64,000 nt of DNA from Phenylobacterium sp. (GTDB taxonomy: Bacteria > Pseudomonadota > Alphaproteobacteria > Caulobacterales > Caulobacteraceae): the NCBI RefSeq assembly GCF_030679875.1, contig NZ_JAUXSP010000032.1, positions 16,754-80,753 on the forward strand. The letters are read 5' to 3'. Position 1 is the stretch's first letter; each line of letters starts with the position of its first letter. Both the position numbers and the translations under genes were made by a program. Below, piece after piece: positions 9,207-17,790 of this stretch. Below the pieces are notes generated by a model. It saw only the letters and a list, made by a program, of their open reading frames with translations. It was not told where the DNA came from and made no database searches.

Positions 9207-9276
9207 GCGGCGAGCCTCCCTGGCCGGTGGGGTCGGAGGCGGGCGATGGTGGGGCCACCGCGCCGCCCCCGCAGAA

Positions 9277-9299
9277 CGCCGAGCCTGAAAGGCCCGGCG
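9277..9299 (-). terminator. Intercistronic hairpin downstream of the TonB receptor gene
   Basis: Inverted repeat CGCCGAGCCT-GAA-AGGCCCGGCG, a 10-bp stem with one wobble pair on the minus strand, 19 nt after the receptor stop codon. It lacks a clear U-tract. It could be a partial terminator that lowers expression of the downstream enzymes relative to the receptor. Confidence 0.45.
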
Positions 9300-9317
9300 C
9301 CTTGTCTGGTCCGCCCC

Positions 9318-12263
9318 TTAGAAGCGGGCGTTCAGGCCGACATAGTACTGGCGGCCCAGGATGTCGCCATAGTTGCGGGTCGGATAGGACGGCTCTTCGT
9401 CCGTCAGATTGATCACCCCGGCGCGCACCCTGTACTTGCCGAAATCGTACTGCCCCGAGACGCTGTGGCGGATGTTGCGCTCGACGATGGGATTGGGGTT
9501 GTTCTCGATGGTGGCCGTCGGGGTGGCCTTCACCTCGGGCAGATAGATCATCGAATAGGTCAGGCGCACCGGCCCACGCACATGGCGGGCGTCAAAGCGC
9601 GTTGTCCAATCGGGGTTGGCGACGGCGCCATCCAGTCGGCTGCGGTCGAAGCCGGTGACCGAGGTCTCGTGCTTGGCCGTGTGGGTGGCCTCGATCGACA
9701 GGTCGAGATCGCCCCAGTCCGCGTCGCCGAAGAAGCGACCCGGCGCGAAGGTGTAGCCAGCGAAATAGGTCTCGCCGCGGAAGATGACCTCACCCGCATT
9801 GAAGGTGGTCGTCTGGGCCGTCGCCGTGGCGCCGGTGGCGTCGCGGGTGAAGCGGCTGCAGATGTCGGCCGGCTGCGGGCTGGAGTCGTAGCAGGTCTCC
9901 ATGAAGTTCTGCGGCGTGAACGGCGACAGACCGTCGGTCAGATCCACCTCGATGCGGTCGACCGAGATGGTCAGTCCCGGCGCAAAGGTCGGCTGGAAGA
10001 TGAAGCCATAGGTCGTGGTGTCGGAAATCTCGTTGCGCAGGTCGGGGTTGCCGCCCGTGGTGACGAGGGCCGCGGCGAAATTCTCCGCCGGATTCTGGAA
10101 GATCGACAGGGGGCCATAGCTCGGATTGGCGGCGAACAGAGCCTGGCAGTTGGCCAGGCGCGTGGCCGGCGCCGGGCCGGCGCTGATGCGATCGGCGTCA
10201 CAGGGGTCCTGGCCTATGCTCGCCAGGGCCGTCCGGGAGGGGGCCAAGAGTTGTTCCAGGGTCGGGGCGCGGAAGTTGCGGCTGCGGGAGCCGCGCAGGG
10301 TCAGGCCCTCGAAGACCTCCCAGCGCAGGCCGGCGCCCCAGACGTCCTCGCTGCCGGCCAGGGAGTTCTTGACCCGTCGGAAGGCGCCTTCGAAGTCCAC
10401 CGACTGGGCGAAGGGCAGCGTCACGTCCCCGCCGATGATGGGGATCAGCAGTTCCGCCGAATACTCGTTGGTGTCGTATTCGCCGCGGGTGGCGACGGTT
10501 GGGACCCGCGAGCCGACAAGACCGCGCTGCAAGGCCTCGAGCGGCACGAACTTGGCGCTCTCGCGACGATATTCGTAGGCCAGGGAGAACTTGGCGGGGC
10601 CCGCCGGCAGGTTGAACAGGTCCCCGCCGATCGTCGCCAGGAAGTTGTCCTGGACGTTGTAGAATTCCTGACCGGTCTGGACCGTGGCGTAGGCCCGGGC
10701 CTCGGGCGAGACATTGCCATCGCCAAACGGATTGATCGGCGCGCAGGCGGCGTCGTCATTGGCGGTGGTGGCGTCGGCGTTGATGGCGCAGACGATGGTC
10801 CCCGCCCCATTTCGCACGGCGTTGATCGCATTGTTGAAGCGCGCGGTGTCGACGCCCCAGGCCTCCTGGCGACCATCAGTGACGCCGCGGCTGGCGGTCA
10901 CGCTCCAGTAGAAGTTCCGCTCAGCGGCGTCGAAGTCGCCTTCCAGGCCGGCCAGGACCCGGTAACTTTCGGTGACCTGGCTGCCTTCGCGGGTCGGCAG
11001 CAGATCATCGAACCACTTGGACAGGAACAGCGGCGCACCGGCCCCGAAGGCCGGACGCAGCGCGGTGAGCTGTGCCACCGTGGCCGGGGAGAGGAAGGGA
11101 TTGTTGCGGTTGAAGGCGATGACGCCGGCGCCCGAGGCGGCATTGTTGAGCACGGTGTTGTTCGCCTGGGCCGCATAGGGATCGGTCCCCTCGGTGCGGC
11201 CATAGAGCAGTTCGCCGGTCAGGCGGACGCGGTCGGTGAGGTCAAAGTGGCCGATGGCGTTGGCGCTGAACCGCTCCACACCCGTGCGCAGGGCGGCCAG
11301 CTCCCGGTAGGTCAGGCCCTCGCCGCCACTGGCGAAAGGCACGCCCTGGATCGAGCCGGGGTTGTAGGCCGCGATTCCGCCGGCCGAGGTGAACTGTTGG
11401 CCGAGCAGGAACATCGGCACGGGCGCAGGGGTCGTGAAGATGACGCCATTGGGATTGAACTCCCAGAAGCGGGCGTCAAAGATCTCCTTGACCGAGGGGA
11501 TGCCGTCTGTGCTCGAGGTATTGGCCGAGTTGGCCACCGTGAGCCGGCCCAGATTGCTGCGCGGACGATCATAGTCGAGCAGGGAGTCGTTCTGCGACCA
11601 TTCCAGGTTCAGGGCCACATTGCCCCGTTCATCCATGAAGTTTTTGCCGAAGGTCCCGCGCAGGCTGTGAACCGGGTAGTCGCTGCGCGATGAGATGCCC
11701 GTCTGAGCGTCGAGTTCGATCCCTTCGAAATTGGTCTTCAGCACATAGTTGATCACGCCGGCGATGGCGTCGGAGCCATAGACCGCCGCACCGCCGCCCT
11801 GGACCACCTCAACCCGGTCCAGCAAGCCGAGCGGGATCATGTTGGTGTCCACCGACGAGCCGGCCAGACCGTTGGACGAGGCCACAAAGCGCCGGCCATT
11901 GACCAGGGTCAGGGTACGGCCAGGGCCAAGGCCAAAGAGGTTGGGGAACTGCTGGCCCGCGCCCGCCGCCGTGCCGGAGCCCGCGGCGATCGGATAGTTG
12001 GGGATGTTTGAACTGATCTGGTTCATCAGATCGCCGACCTGCACCACCCCTCGGTCGGTGAAGGACTGCTGGTCCACGGTCAGGACCGGCGCGGCCGTAT
12101 CGAGATCGACGCGACGGATCCGCGAGCCGGTGACGACGATCTCCTGGAGCTGCGTCTCGTCGCTCGACTGCGCCGCGGCAGGCGCGGCGGTCAGGGCGGC
12201 GGCCATGGCGGCGCCCAGCATGGTGGTGGCGAGCAGGCGCCCGCGGATCGATTGGTCGTTCAT
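9318..12263 (-). CDS. TonB-dependent outer membrane receptor
   Basis: Outer membrane active transporter of 981 residues. I place the start at the ATG with GGGGGA upstream (MNDQSIRG, 12263); an extension to 12326 has no supporting features. A signal peptide (about 1-31, ending AAAQ) is followed by a TonB-box-like segment, QLQEIVVTGSRI, a plug domain (AAVYGSDAIAGVINYVLKT) and a 22-strand-type barrel ending in an aromatic-terminated strand (YYVGLNARF). Receptors with the EIVVTGSRI motif and a long Asn/Gly-rich plug are numerous in Caulobacterales and Sphingomonadales and often import peptides or oligomers. The surrounding peptidases and amino-acid enzymes suggest a peptide ligand here, which is inference. 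A possible operator lies about 125-150 nt upstream. Confidence 0.93.
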   Translation of the reverse strand: MNDQSIRGRLLATTMLGAAMAAALTAAPAAAQSSDETQLQEIVVTGSRIRRVDLDTAAPVLTVDQQSFTDRGVVQVGDLMNQISSNIPNYPIAAGSGTAAGAGQQFPNLFGLGPGRTLTLVNGRRFVASSNGLAGSSVDTNMIPLGLLDRVEVVQGGGAAVYGSDAIAGVINYVLKTNFEGIELDAQTGISSRSDYPVHSLRGTFGKNFMDERGNVALNLEWSQNDSLLDYDRPRSNLGRLTVANSANTSSTDGIPSVKEIFDARFWEFNPNGVIFTTPAPVPMFLLGQQFTSAGGIAAYNPGSIQGVPFASGGEGLTYRELAALRTGVERFSANAIGHFDLTDRVRLTGELLYGRTEGTDPYAAQANNTVLNNAASGAGVIAFNRNNPFLSPATVAQLTALRPAFGAGAPLFLSKWFDDLLPTREGSQVTESYRVLAGLEGDFDAAERNFYWSVTASRGVTDGRQEAWGVDTARFNNAINAVRNGAGTIVCAINADATTANDDAACAPINPFGDGNVSPEARAYATVQTGQEFYNVQDNFLATIGGDLFNLPAGPAKFSLAYEYRRESAKFVPLEALQRGLVGSRVPTVATRGEYDTNEYSAELLIPIIGGDVTLPFAQSVDFEGAFRRVKNSLAGSEDVWGAGLRWEVFEGLTLRGSRSRNFRAPTLEQLLAPSRTALASIGQDPCDADRISAGPAPATRLANCQALFAANPSYGPLSIFQNPAENFAAALVTTGGNPDLRNEISDTTTYGFIFQPTFAPGLTISVDRIEVDLTDGLSPFTPQNFMETCYDSSPQPADICSRFTRDATGATATAQTTTFNAGEVIFRGETYFAGYTFAPGRFFGDADWGDLDLSIEATHTAKHETSVTGFDRSRLDGAVANPDWTTRFDARHVRGPVRLTYSMIYLPEVKATPTATIENNPNPIVERNIRHSVSGQYDFGKYRVRAGVINLTDEEPSYPTRNYGDILGRQYYVGLNARF

Positions 12264-12385
12264 TGCATCCCCCATTGGCCGAAGCGGCCCCCAAAACCCC
12301 AAGCCCCTCAAACCGGCGCGCCCCATCTTCTGTGTGCTGGGTGCGGTCGCCTTGGCCTGAGGCCAGCGATTGCAGTCAAACTCAG

Positions 12386-12414
12386 ACTAGTGAGCCAACG
12401 CCGGTTTTTCTTTT
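12386..12414 (+). promoter_or_regulatory. Possible Lrp-type operator upstream of the TonB receptor
   Basis: The stretch CTAGT-GAGCC-(6 nt)-GGTTTTTCTT upstream of the TonB receptor recurs, with small spacing differences, in the divergent promoter between the aminotransferase and the first Lrp gene (13776-13800). AT-rich runs flanked by short GC-containing half sites are typical of Lrp/AsnC binding regions. The rest of the gap between receptor and aminotransferase (12264-12540) shows no gene. Confidence 0.4.
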
Positions 12415-12540
12415 CGAAAGCCCGGGCGTCACCGGCCTGTCGCAAATCGTTTATGCAGCCCGGCGGCGCCCTTCGCATGCGCAATGCGACGTCGGGCCGG
12501 AGACAGACTGTCGCATTCAAGCCAAGCGTCATCTGCTGGG

Positions 12541-13710
12541 TCACCCCGGCCGCCGACGGCGAAGCAGCGCGTCATGCAGGCGGCCAAGCCCGTCGTCCAG
12601 GGCTGCGGCGTCGCCACCGAACCCGATGCGGACGTGGCCGGGCTGTCCGAAGAACTCGCCAGGGGCCACGACAATCTGCTCGGTCGTCCACAGCCAGGAC
12701 GCCAACTCCAAGGTGTCGTCGACCCCGACCACCTGCGGAAAGTACATGCAGCCATAGGGCGGCGGCGCGCCCAGGATCAGGCCATCGTCGATCATCCGCT
12801 GGGCATGGGCGCCAAGCACCGGGCGCGCAGCCGACAGCACGCCGCGCCAGTGGGCCTCGAAAGGCGCCATGTTCTCCAGCACCAGGGCGCCAATGGCATG
12901 GGCCAGTTTTGAAACCCCCTGATCGCCTTGGGGGTTGGCGGCCTGGATGGTGGCGATGTTGGCTGCGGAGCCCACCGCCCAGCCGCATTTCAGCGCGAAG
13001 AGGCCCTGAACCTTGGTCAGGCTGCCCGCGCTGACAAAGACCTCCGAAACGCGCACCGCCGACCCTTCGTCGGCGAAATCGGCATAGACCTCATCGATCA
13101 GCACCCGCGCGCCGACCTTCGCTGCGATCTCACCGATGGCGCGCAGGGTCTCGACATCCAGCACGGCGCCTGACGGGTTGTGCACCTGAGTCAGCATGAT
13201 GAGCCGGGTGTCGCGGCGCACCATGGCGCTCAACGCCTCGACATCGATGGCGAAGTCCGGGGCGCGGCGCGGCAGGGGCGTCACCTTAGCCTGAGCCTCA
13301 TGAGCCAGCGCCGGAAGCAGATCGAAGGCCGGAGCCTCGACGATCACATGGTCCCCGGGCTTCACAAAGGCCGACACGGCCATGGCCATGGCGCTGGTGG
13401 CGCCAGTGGTGCAGATGACCTGGTCGGCCTCTACGCCGTAGCGCTCAGCCACAGCGGCGGCGACGTAGCGGTTGCCGCCGGCGAAGGTGCTCTCGTAGCG
13501 ATCGGTGATCCCGTCGCGAAAGGCCTCGCCGACGACGCGGGCGAGAAGCTCGGTCGGCTCCTTGATCGTGGAGTCAAACAACACCGCGGCCCGAGGTTCG
13601 GCCGCCACCGCGCGCAGCACTTCCCGGACCCAGGCGGTGTAGCCACCCTCCAGGCCTGAGCTAATGCCGCCTCCGGTGGCGAGGCTCGGCCACGCAACCC
13701 CTGAACTCAA
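12541..13710 (-). CDS. PLP-dependent aminotransferase, class I/II fold
   Basis: Fold-type I PLP aminotransferase of 389 residues, cytoplasmic. The cofactor-binding features are in order: TTGATSAMAMA (phosphate-binding loop), HNPSGAV with the conserved Asn-Pro, LIDEVYADF with the Asp that pairs with the PLP pyridine nitrogen, and SAGSLTKVQGL with the Schiff-base Lys. The only in-frame start after the upstream stop is a TTG with GGGGA 8 nt before it, so a TTG start is likely. It is divergent from an Lrp/AsnC regulator, the usual arrangement for an amino-acid-responsive catabolic gene. The amino donor is unknown; similarity of this kind covers many alpha-amino-acid aminotransferases. Confidence 0.88.
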   Translation of the reverse strand: MSSGVAWPSLATGGGISSGLEGGYTAWVREVLRAVAAEPRAAVLFDSTIKEPTELLARVVGEAFRDGITDRYESTFAGGNRYVAAAVAERYGVEADQVICTTGATSAMAMAVSAFVKPGDHVIVEAPAFDLLPALAHEAQAKVTPLPRRAPDFAIDVEALSAMVRRDTRLIMLTQVHNPSGAVLDVETLRAIGEIAAKVGARVLIDEVYADFADEGSAVRVSEVFVSAGSLTKVQGLFALKCGWAVGSAANIATIQAANPQGDQGVSKLAHAIGALVLENMAPFEAHWRGVLSAARPVLGAHAQRMIDDGLILGAPPPYGCMYFPQVVGVDDTLELASWLWTTEQIVVAPGEFFGQPGHVRIGFGGDAAALDDGLGRLHDALLRRRRPG

Positions 13711-13775
13711 GGCCTGATCCCCATGGCCCGCACTCCTCTACCCGCCAAAAAGCGGCAGGCGCCCAGGAACTGATC

Positions 13776-13800
13776 CTAGTTACGAGCCTTGGTTTTTCTT
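13776..13800 (+). promoter_or_regulatory. Possible Lrp-type operator in the aminotransferase/Lrp divergent promoter
   Basis: CTAGT-(3 nt)-GAGCC-TT-GGTTTTTCTT repeats the element found upstream of the TonB receptor. It lies just upstream of the TTGACA of the Lrp promoter and 66-90 nt upstream of the aminotransferase start, so one bound protein could control both directions. Confidence 0.4.
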
Positions 13801-13813
13801 GCCTTTGTGTTCC

Positions 13814-13845
13814 TTGACAGGGCCGCTCTCCGCATCCGCTATGCT
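13814..13845 (+). promoter_or_regulatory. Promoter of the first Lrp/AsnC gene
   Basis: TTGACA (13814-13819) is followed after 20 nt by TATGCT (13840-13845). The block GCATCCGCTATGC, the distance to the ATG (26 nt after TATGCT) and the CATAAGATATGCC around the start codon are the same in the second Lrp gene at 19669. The 20-nt spacer is longer than usual, so the exact -10 is uncertain. Confidence 0.5.
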
Positions 13846-13871
13846 CGGGGTGAGATGGGGAGACATAAGAT

Positions 13872-14354
13872 ATGCCGTCAGCTTTGGACGCGATCGACCT
13901 CAAGATTCTCGACCTGATGCAGAGGGACGCCTCCCTCTCGACCGCCGAGATGGCCGAGCGTGTGGGCCTGTCACAGTCTCCCTGCTGGCGGCGCATCCAG
14001 CGCCTGAAGGACGAGGGCTACATCAAGGCCACCGTCGCCATCGTTGATCGCCAGTTGCTGGGCTTCAAGTTGCAGGTCTTCGCCCAGGTGAAGATGACCA
14101 CCCTCACCGATCAGGAGCGGGAGGGCTTCTTCAAGGCCATCCACGACATTCCTGAGATCCTGGAATGCTACGCCGTCTTCGGGGAGATGGACTGCATGAT
14201 GAAGGTGCTGGCGCCCGACGTGAACTGGTACCAGGACTTCATCTTCTCCACGATCCTGAAGCTGCCGGGCGTGGTCGATGTCCGCTCCATCGTGACCCTC
14301 TCAGAGTCCAAGTCGACGACGGCGGTCCCCCTGCGCCATCGCACCTTCCGCTGA
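13872..14354 (+). CDS. Lrp/AsnC family transcriptional regulator (copy 1)
   Basis: Leucine-responsive/AsnC-type regulator of 160 residues, slightly longer than the usual 150-155. Residues about 5-65 form the winged helix-turn-helix (LDAIDLKILDLMQRDASLST ... SQSPCWRRIQRLKDEGYI); residues about 70-150 form the RAM effector domain that binds amino acids and makes the oligomer (FAQVKMTTLTDQER, GEMDCMMKVLAPDVNWYQDF). It is a close paralogue of the protein at 19669-20151, with long stretches identical even at DNA level. Divergent transcription from the aminotransferase and proximity to the TonB receptor suggest it controls the peptide-utilisation genes. Confidence 0.95.
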   Translation: MPSALDAIDLKILDLMQRDASLSTAEMAERVGLSQSPCWRRIQRLKDEGYIKATVAIVDRQLLGFKLQVFAQVKMTTLTDQEREGFFKAIHDIPEILECYAVFGEMDCMMKVLAPDVNWYQDFIFSTILKLPGVVDVRSIVTLSESKSTTAVPLRHRTFR

Positions 14355-14461
14355 GCCTCGCCGCATAGCCTATCCAAGGCGCCTCGGAGGCCCCGGCGAC
14401 AACGGCAAGATAATCCCAGGGTCCGGCGCTAGGCTGTCGCGACAACGGGGAGGATCAGGGC

Positions 14462-15961
14462 ATGACCACCATCGGACGGGGACTGGCGCAGATCTGCGCG
14501 TGCCTGGCCCTGAGCCTGGGCGCCGCACACGCCCAACCCGCCCCGCCGCCGCCGCTGGCCCCCGTCACCCTGGACACCCCCGTGGTGACCCAGCACCGGG
14601 GCGTGTTCAACGGCAAGCGGGTGTCCTACCAGGCCCGCGTCGAGGCCATCGACCTGCCCGGCCAAGGGGGCGGTCCCGGCGTGCGCCTGGTGACCACCGC
14701 CTATGTGGCGACCGGTCCGCTGGCCGGGCCAGGGCGCCCGGTCATGTTCGTCTTCAACGGCGGGCCGATCTCGCCCTCACCCTATCTGCACATGGGCGCA
14801 TTCGGGCCCAAACGCCTGGCCGTGCCCGACGATCTCGGCGCCGATCCCGCCAGCTTCCAGATCGTCGACAACCCCTACACGATCCTCGATGTGGCCGATC
14901 TGGTCTTCTTCGACCCCGCCGGCACCGGTTTCAGCCGGTTCGCCGAGGGGGTGGACCCGCAGACCTACTTCTCGGTGGAGGCCGACGCCCGCCAGCTGAC
15001 CGATTTCGTGGTCGCCTGGTCGAAGGCCCATGGCCGCGAGGCCTCACCCAAATACCTGTTCGGCGAGAGCTACGGCACCATCCGGGCCGCCGTCGCGGCC
15101 GCCCAGATTCAGAAGCTGCCGCAGGACCAGAATCTCCAGGGCGCGGTGTTCATGGGCCAGGCGATGAACATCGTTGAGTACGTCCAGCGACCGCAGAACA
15201 TCATCAGCTATGTGGTCTCCCTGCCGACGCTCGCGGCCACCGCCTGGTGGCACGGCAAGGCCGATCTGAAGGGCCAGGACTTCGAGGCCTGGATGGATGA
15301 GATGCGGCTGTTCGCCCGCACAGAATACCTGACCGCCCTGGCCCAGGGTGACGATATCGACCCTGCAACCCGCGAGGCCGTCGCCAGGAAGCTGGAGGCC
15401 TATAGCGGCATCCCGGCGGCCTTCTATGTCGAGAACAATCTGCGCATCACCAAGGAGCGATACCGGGTCGAGCTGCTCAAGGACCAGGGCCTCACCCTGG
15501 GCATGGCCGACGCCCGCTATACGGGACCTTCGGCGCAGCCCGGCCAACGGGCGGTCGATCCCTCCCGGGTCCTGCCTGAGGCCCTGATCTCAGCCTTCGA
15601 GGTCTATGCCCGCGACACCCTCAAGGTGGGGGATATCGGCGACTACAGCACCCGCAGCCCTGTCACCGCGGGCTGGCGCTACGCCGAAGGCGCGGCCTCG
15701 CCCTTCACCGACTATCCCTTCATGCGTCCGGTCAGCGAAGTGTTTGCGCTGAACCCGACCTTCCGGGTCCTCATGGCCAACGGACATCAGGACACCCAGA
15801 CCACCACCGGAGCCATGGACTATGGCCTGGCCCTGGCCGGCTGGCCGAAGGACCGGGCCAGCGCCCGAAGCTATCAGGGCGGGCACATGGCCTATTCGGT
15901 GGAGGCGAGCCTGGCGCAGATGATGGCTGATGTCCGCGCCTTTGTGACGGCCGCCCCATGA
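14462..15961 (+). CDS. Secreted S10 family serine carboxypeptidase (first of tandem pair)
   Basis: Serine carboxypeptidase-like protein of 499 residues with a signal peptide (about 1-23, ending AHAQP). The catalytic triad is visible: Ser in FGESYGT, Asp in ANGHQDTQTT, and His in GGHMAY. FFDPAGTGFSR is the usual family motif. The oxyanion-region motif, normally NGGPGxSS, reads NGGPISPS, a departure from its downstream neighbour. S10 enzymes release C-terminal residues, usually at acidic pH; in Gram-negative bacteria they act in the periplasm. The next gene starts inside its stop codon (ATGA overlap), so the pair is translationally coupled. Confidence 0.9.
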   Translation: MTTIGRGLAQICACLALSLGAAHAQPAPPPPLAPVTLDTPVVTQHRGVFNGKRVSYQARVEAIDLPGQGGGPGVRLVTTAYVATGPLAGPGRPVMFVFNGGPISPSPYLHMGAFGPKRLAVPDDLGADPASFQIVDNPYTILDVADLVFFDPAGTGFSRFAEGVDPQTYFSVEADARQLTDFVVAWSKAHGREASPKYLFGESYGTIRAAVAAAQIQKLPQDQNLQGAVFMGQAMNIVEYVQRPQNIISYVVSLPTLAATAWWHGKADLKGQDFEAWMDEMRLFARTEYLTALAQGDDIDPATREAVARKLEAYSGIPAAFYVENNLRITKERYRVELLKDQGLTLGMADARYTGPSAQPGQRAVDPSRVLPEALISAFEVYARDTLKVGDIGDYSTRSPVTAGWRYAEGAASPFTDYPFMRPVSEVFALNPTFRVLMANGHQDTQTTTGAMDYGLALAGWPKDRASARSYQGGHMAYSVEASLAQMMADVRAFVTAAP

Positions 15962-17451
15962 GGGTCGCCGTCCGCCTGCTGGCCGCCCTCTTCGCCGCCG
16001 CCCTGCTCAGCGCCAACCCGGCCACGAGCCAGGCCGAAGCCTCGGCCAAGCGCTTCGTGACGCAGCATGCCGGCGTCTTTGGCGGCCGCGCGCTCACCTA
16101 CGAGGCCACCGCCAGCGAGACGGTGCTGCAAGACGCCAAGGGCGTCGCCGCCGCGACCCTGTTTTCCTTCAGCTATGTGGAGAAGGCAGCCCAGCCGAAC
16201 CGGCCGGTGGTCTTCATCTTCAACGGTGGTCCGGGGTCGTCCTCGGTCTGGCTGCACCTTGGCATGGCCGGTCCCAGGCAGGTGGACTTCGCTGACGAGG
16301 TCAATCCGCCCACCGTCCCGCCCTTCGCCCTGAAGGATAATCCCAACGCCCTCCTGGACGTCGCCGACCTCGTCTTCATCGACCCGCCGGGCACGGGCTA
16401 TAGCCGGGTGCTGCCCGAGGGCCGGACCGAAGACTATTACGGGGTCAACCAGGACGCCCTGGCGGTGGCCAAGTTCATTTCCGAGTGGCTGAGCCGGAAC
16501 GACCGCTGGAACTCGCCGAAGTTCGTCATGGGCGAGAGCTATGGGACCACCCGGGCCGCAGCCCTGGCCACAACCCTGATGGGCGGGCCAACCTCGCCGT
16601 CCGGAGAGCTTGGCGCCATCACCCTGAACGGCGTGCTGGTGCTGGGTCCATCCATGGGCGGGCCCGGGGGCGACCACCTCCATGGCGCCAATCTCGCCGC
16701 CATGGCCGCCACCGCCTGGTATCACCGCCCCGAACTGCGGCAAGGGCGCAGCCTGGACGCGGCCGTCGAGGCGGCGCGAAGCCTGGCGTCTGGCCCCTAT
16801 ATGCGCGCCCTCTATCTCGGAAACGCCCTGCCGGCTGCGGACCAACAGACGCTGGCCGAACAGCTTGGCGCCCTCACCGGCCTACCGGCGCAGACCTGGC
16901 TGACCCATCGCCTGCGGATCAGCCTCAGCGCCTTTTCCCGGGAGCTTTTGAAGGACAAGGGCCTCCAGGTCGGGGCCTATGACAGTCGCTATGTCCTGCC
17001 CCTGAAGGCGGCGGGCGCCGACCCGGTGGCCGATGATCCGGCCATGGGCCAGTACACCCCGGCCTTTGTCGGCGCGATGAGCACCTACATGGCCCGTGAG
17101 CTGAAGGTGCGCATGGAGACGCCCTACATCCCCATCGCCTTCGCCCAGGTGAATTCGAAATGGGACTACGGCCCGGGCGGGCCCCGCGGCCGCGACGCGG
17201 CGGCCGAGCTGGCCCAGGCCCTGCGGCGCAATCCGTCCATGCGGCTGTTCGTGGCGGCCGGGCACTATGACCTGGTGACCACGGTCGGCGCGGCCGAGTA
17301 CGCCCTCAATCAGGCCGACCTGCCGCCGGGTCGCGTGACGATGAAGGCCTATCCTTCAGGCCATATGCCCTATCTCGGCGCCGACAGCGCCCAGGCGCTG
17401 GCCACCGATGTCCGCGCCTTCATCCGACAGGCCGCTCAGGGCTCGGAATAG
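15958..17451 (+). CDS. Secreted S10 family serine carboxypeptidase (second of tandem pair)
   Basis: Second S10 carboxypeptidase, 497 residues, signal peptide about 1-25. It has the canonical oxyanion motif NGGPGSSS, FIDPPGTGYSR, the nucleophile in MGESYGT, Asp in AAGHYDLVTT and His in PSGHMPY. It overlaps the preceding paralogue by 4 nt. The two differ in the substrate-binding part, so they probably prefer different C-terminal residues. Together with the M61-like peptidases and the secreted amidohydrolase they could degrade peptides in the periplasm after uptake through the TonB receptor; this is inference from location and export signals. Confidence 0.92.
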   Translation: MRVAVRLLAALFAAALLSANPATSQAEASAKRFVTQHAGVFGGRALTYEATASETVLQDAKGVAAATLFSFSYVEKAAQPNRPVVFIFNGGPGSSSVWLHLGMAGPRQVDFADEVNPPTVPPFALKDNPNALLDVADLVFIDPPGTGYSRVLPEGRTEDYYGVNQDALAVAKFISEWLSRNDRWNSPKFVMGESYGTTRAAALATTLMGGPTSPSGELGAITLNGVLVLGPSMGGPGGDHLHGANLAAMAATAWYHRPELRQGRSLDAAVEAARSLASGPYMRALYLGNALPAADQQTLAEQLGALTGLPAQTWLTHRLRISLSAFSRELLKDKGLQVGAYDSRYVLPLKAAGADPVADDPAMGQYTPAFVGAMSTYMARELKVRMETPYIPIAFAQVNSKWDYGPGGPRGRDAAAELAQALRRNPSMRLFVAAGHYDLVTTVGAAEYALNQADLPPGRVTMKAYPSGHMPYLGADSAQALATDVRAFIRQAAQGSE

Positions 17452-17457
17452 ACGCCT

Positions 17458-17482
17458 GGCGCGCGCGCAACCCGGGCGCGCC
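17458..17482. terminator. GC-rich hairpin after the S10 pair
   Basis: GGCGCGC and GGCGCGCC arms separated by about 10 nt lie just after the second S10 gene. No U-tract follows, so this is only a weak candidate terminator. Confidence 0.3.
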
Positions 17483-17509
17483 ACCGATCCCTTGGCAGCG
17501 CCACTCATC

Positions 17510-17536
17510 TAGACTAAGTTTGATAGACTAAGTCTG
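17510..17536 (+). promoter_or_regulatory. Tandem operator of the VapBC-type pair
   Basis: TAGACTAAGT occurs twice with a 14-bp period (17510-17519 and 17524-17533). The second copy sits in a perfect odd palindrome, AGACT-A-AGTCT (17525-17535), and the first is a near-palindrome. They lie directly upstream of the antitoxin GTG, where the antitoxin or its complex with the toxin normally represses its own operon. Confidence 0.6.
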
Positions 17537-17547
17537 TGAGGTGACCT

Positions 17548-17790
17548 GTGCCGACCGTCAACATTCATGAAGCCAAGACCCATCTCTCAAGGCTCATCGA
17601 GGGCGCCGTACAGGGCGAGTCCTTTATCATCGCCAAGGCTGGCAAGCCGCTGGTGCGGGTCACGGCGATATCGGCGACCGATGGGCTGAAGTCGCCGATT
17701 GGCTTCATGAAAGGGCGGATCAGCGTACCAGACGACTTTGACGAGCTGGGCCGCGAGGAGATCGCAGGGCTGTTCCTCGGCGCCTCATGA
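17548..17790 (+). CDS. Phd/YefM-family antitoxin
   Basis: Antitoxin of 80 residues starting at GTG. The N-terminal pattern MPTVNIHEAKTHLSRLIE and the following EGESFIIAKAGKPLVRV are typical of the Phd/YefM fold, which dimerises and binds the operator; the C-terminal part (about 50-80) is the flexible arm that covers the toxin. The toxin gene starts inside its stop codon (4-nt overlap), the usual antitoxin-first layout that keeps the antitoxin in excess. Regulation is likely by conditional cooperativity on the two operator repeats just upstream. Confidence 0.88.
   Translation: MPTVNIHEAKTHLSRLIEGAVQGESFIIAKAGKPLVRVTAISATDGLKSPIGFMKGRISVPDDFDELGREEIAGLFLGAS

Noticed and set aside
8328..11693. 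A very long open frame (over 1100 codons) on the plus strand, antisense to the TonB receptor and the second cyclodeaminase homologue.
   Set aside because: It is the mirror of real genes with strong GC-ending codons; the translated sequence is rich in Gly, Arg, Asp and His without domains, and the minus-strand genes are clear.
17458..17482. GC-rich repeat after the S10 pair considered as an attachment or recombination site next to the toxin-antitoxin genes.
   Set aside because: No second copy, integrase or tRNA gene is seen nearby; a weak hairpin is the simpler reading.
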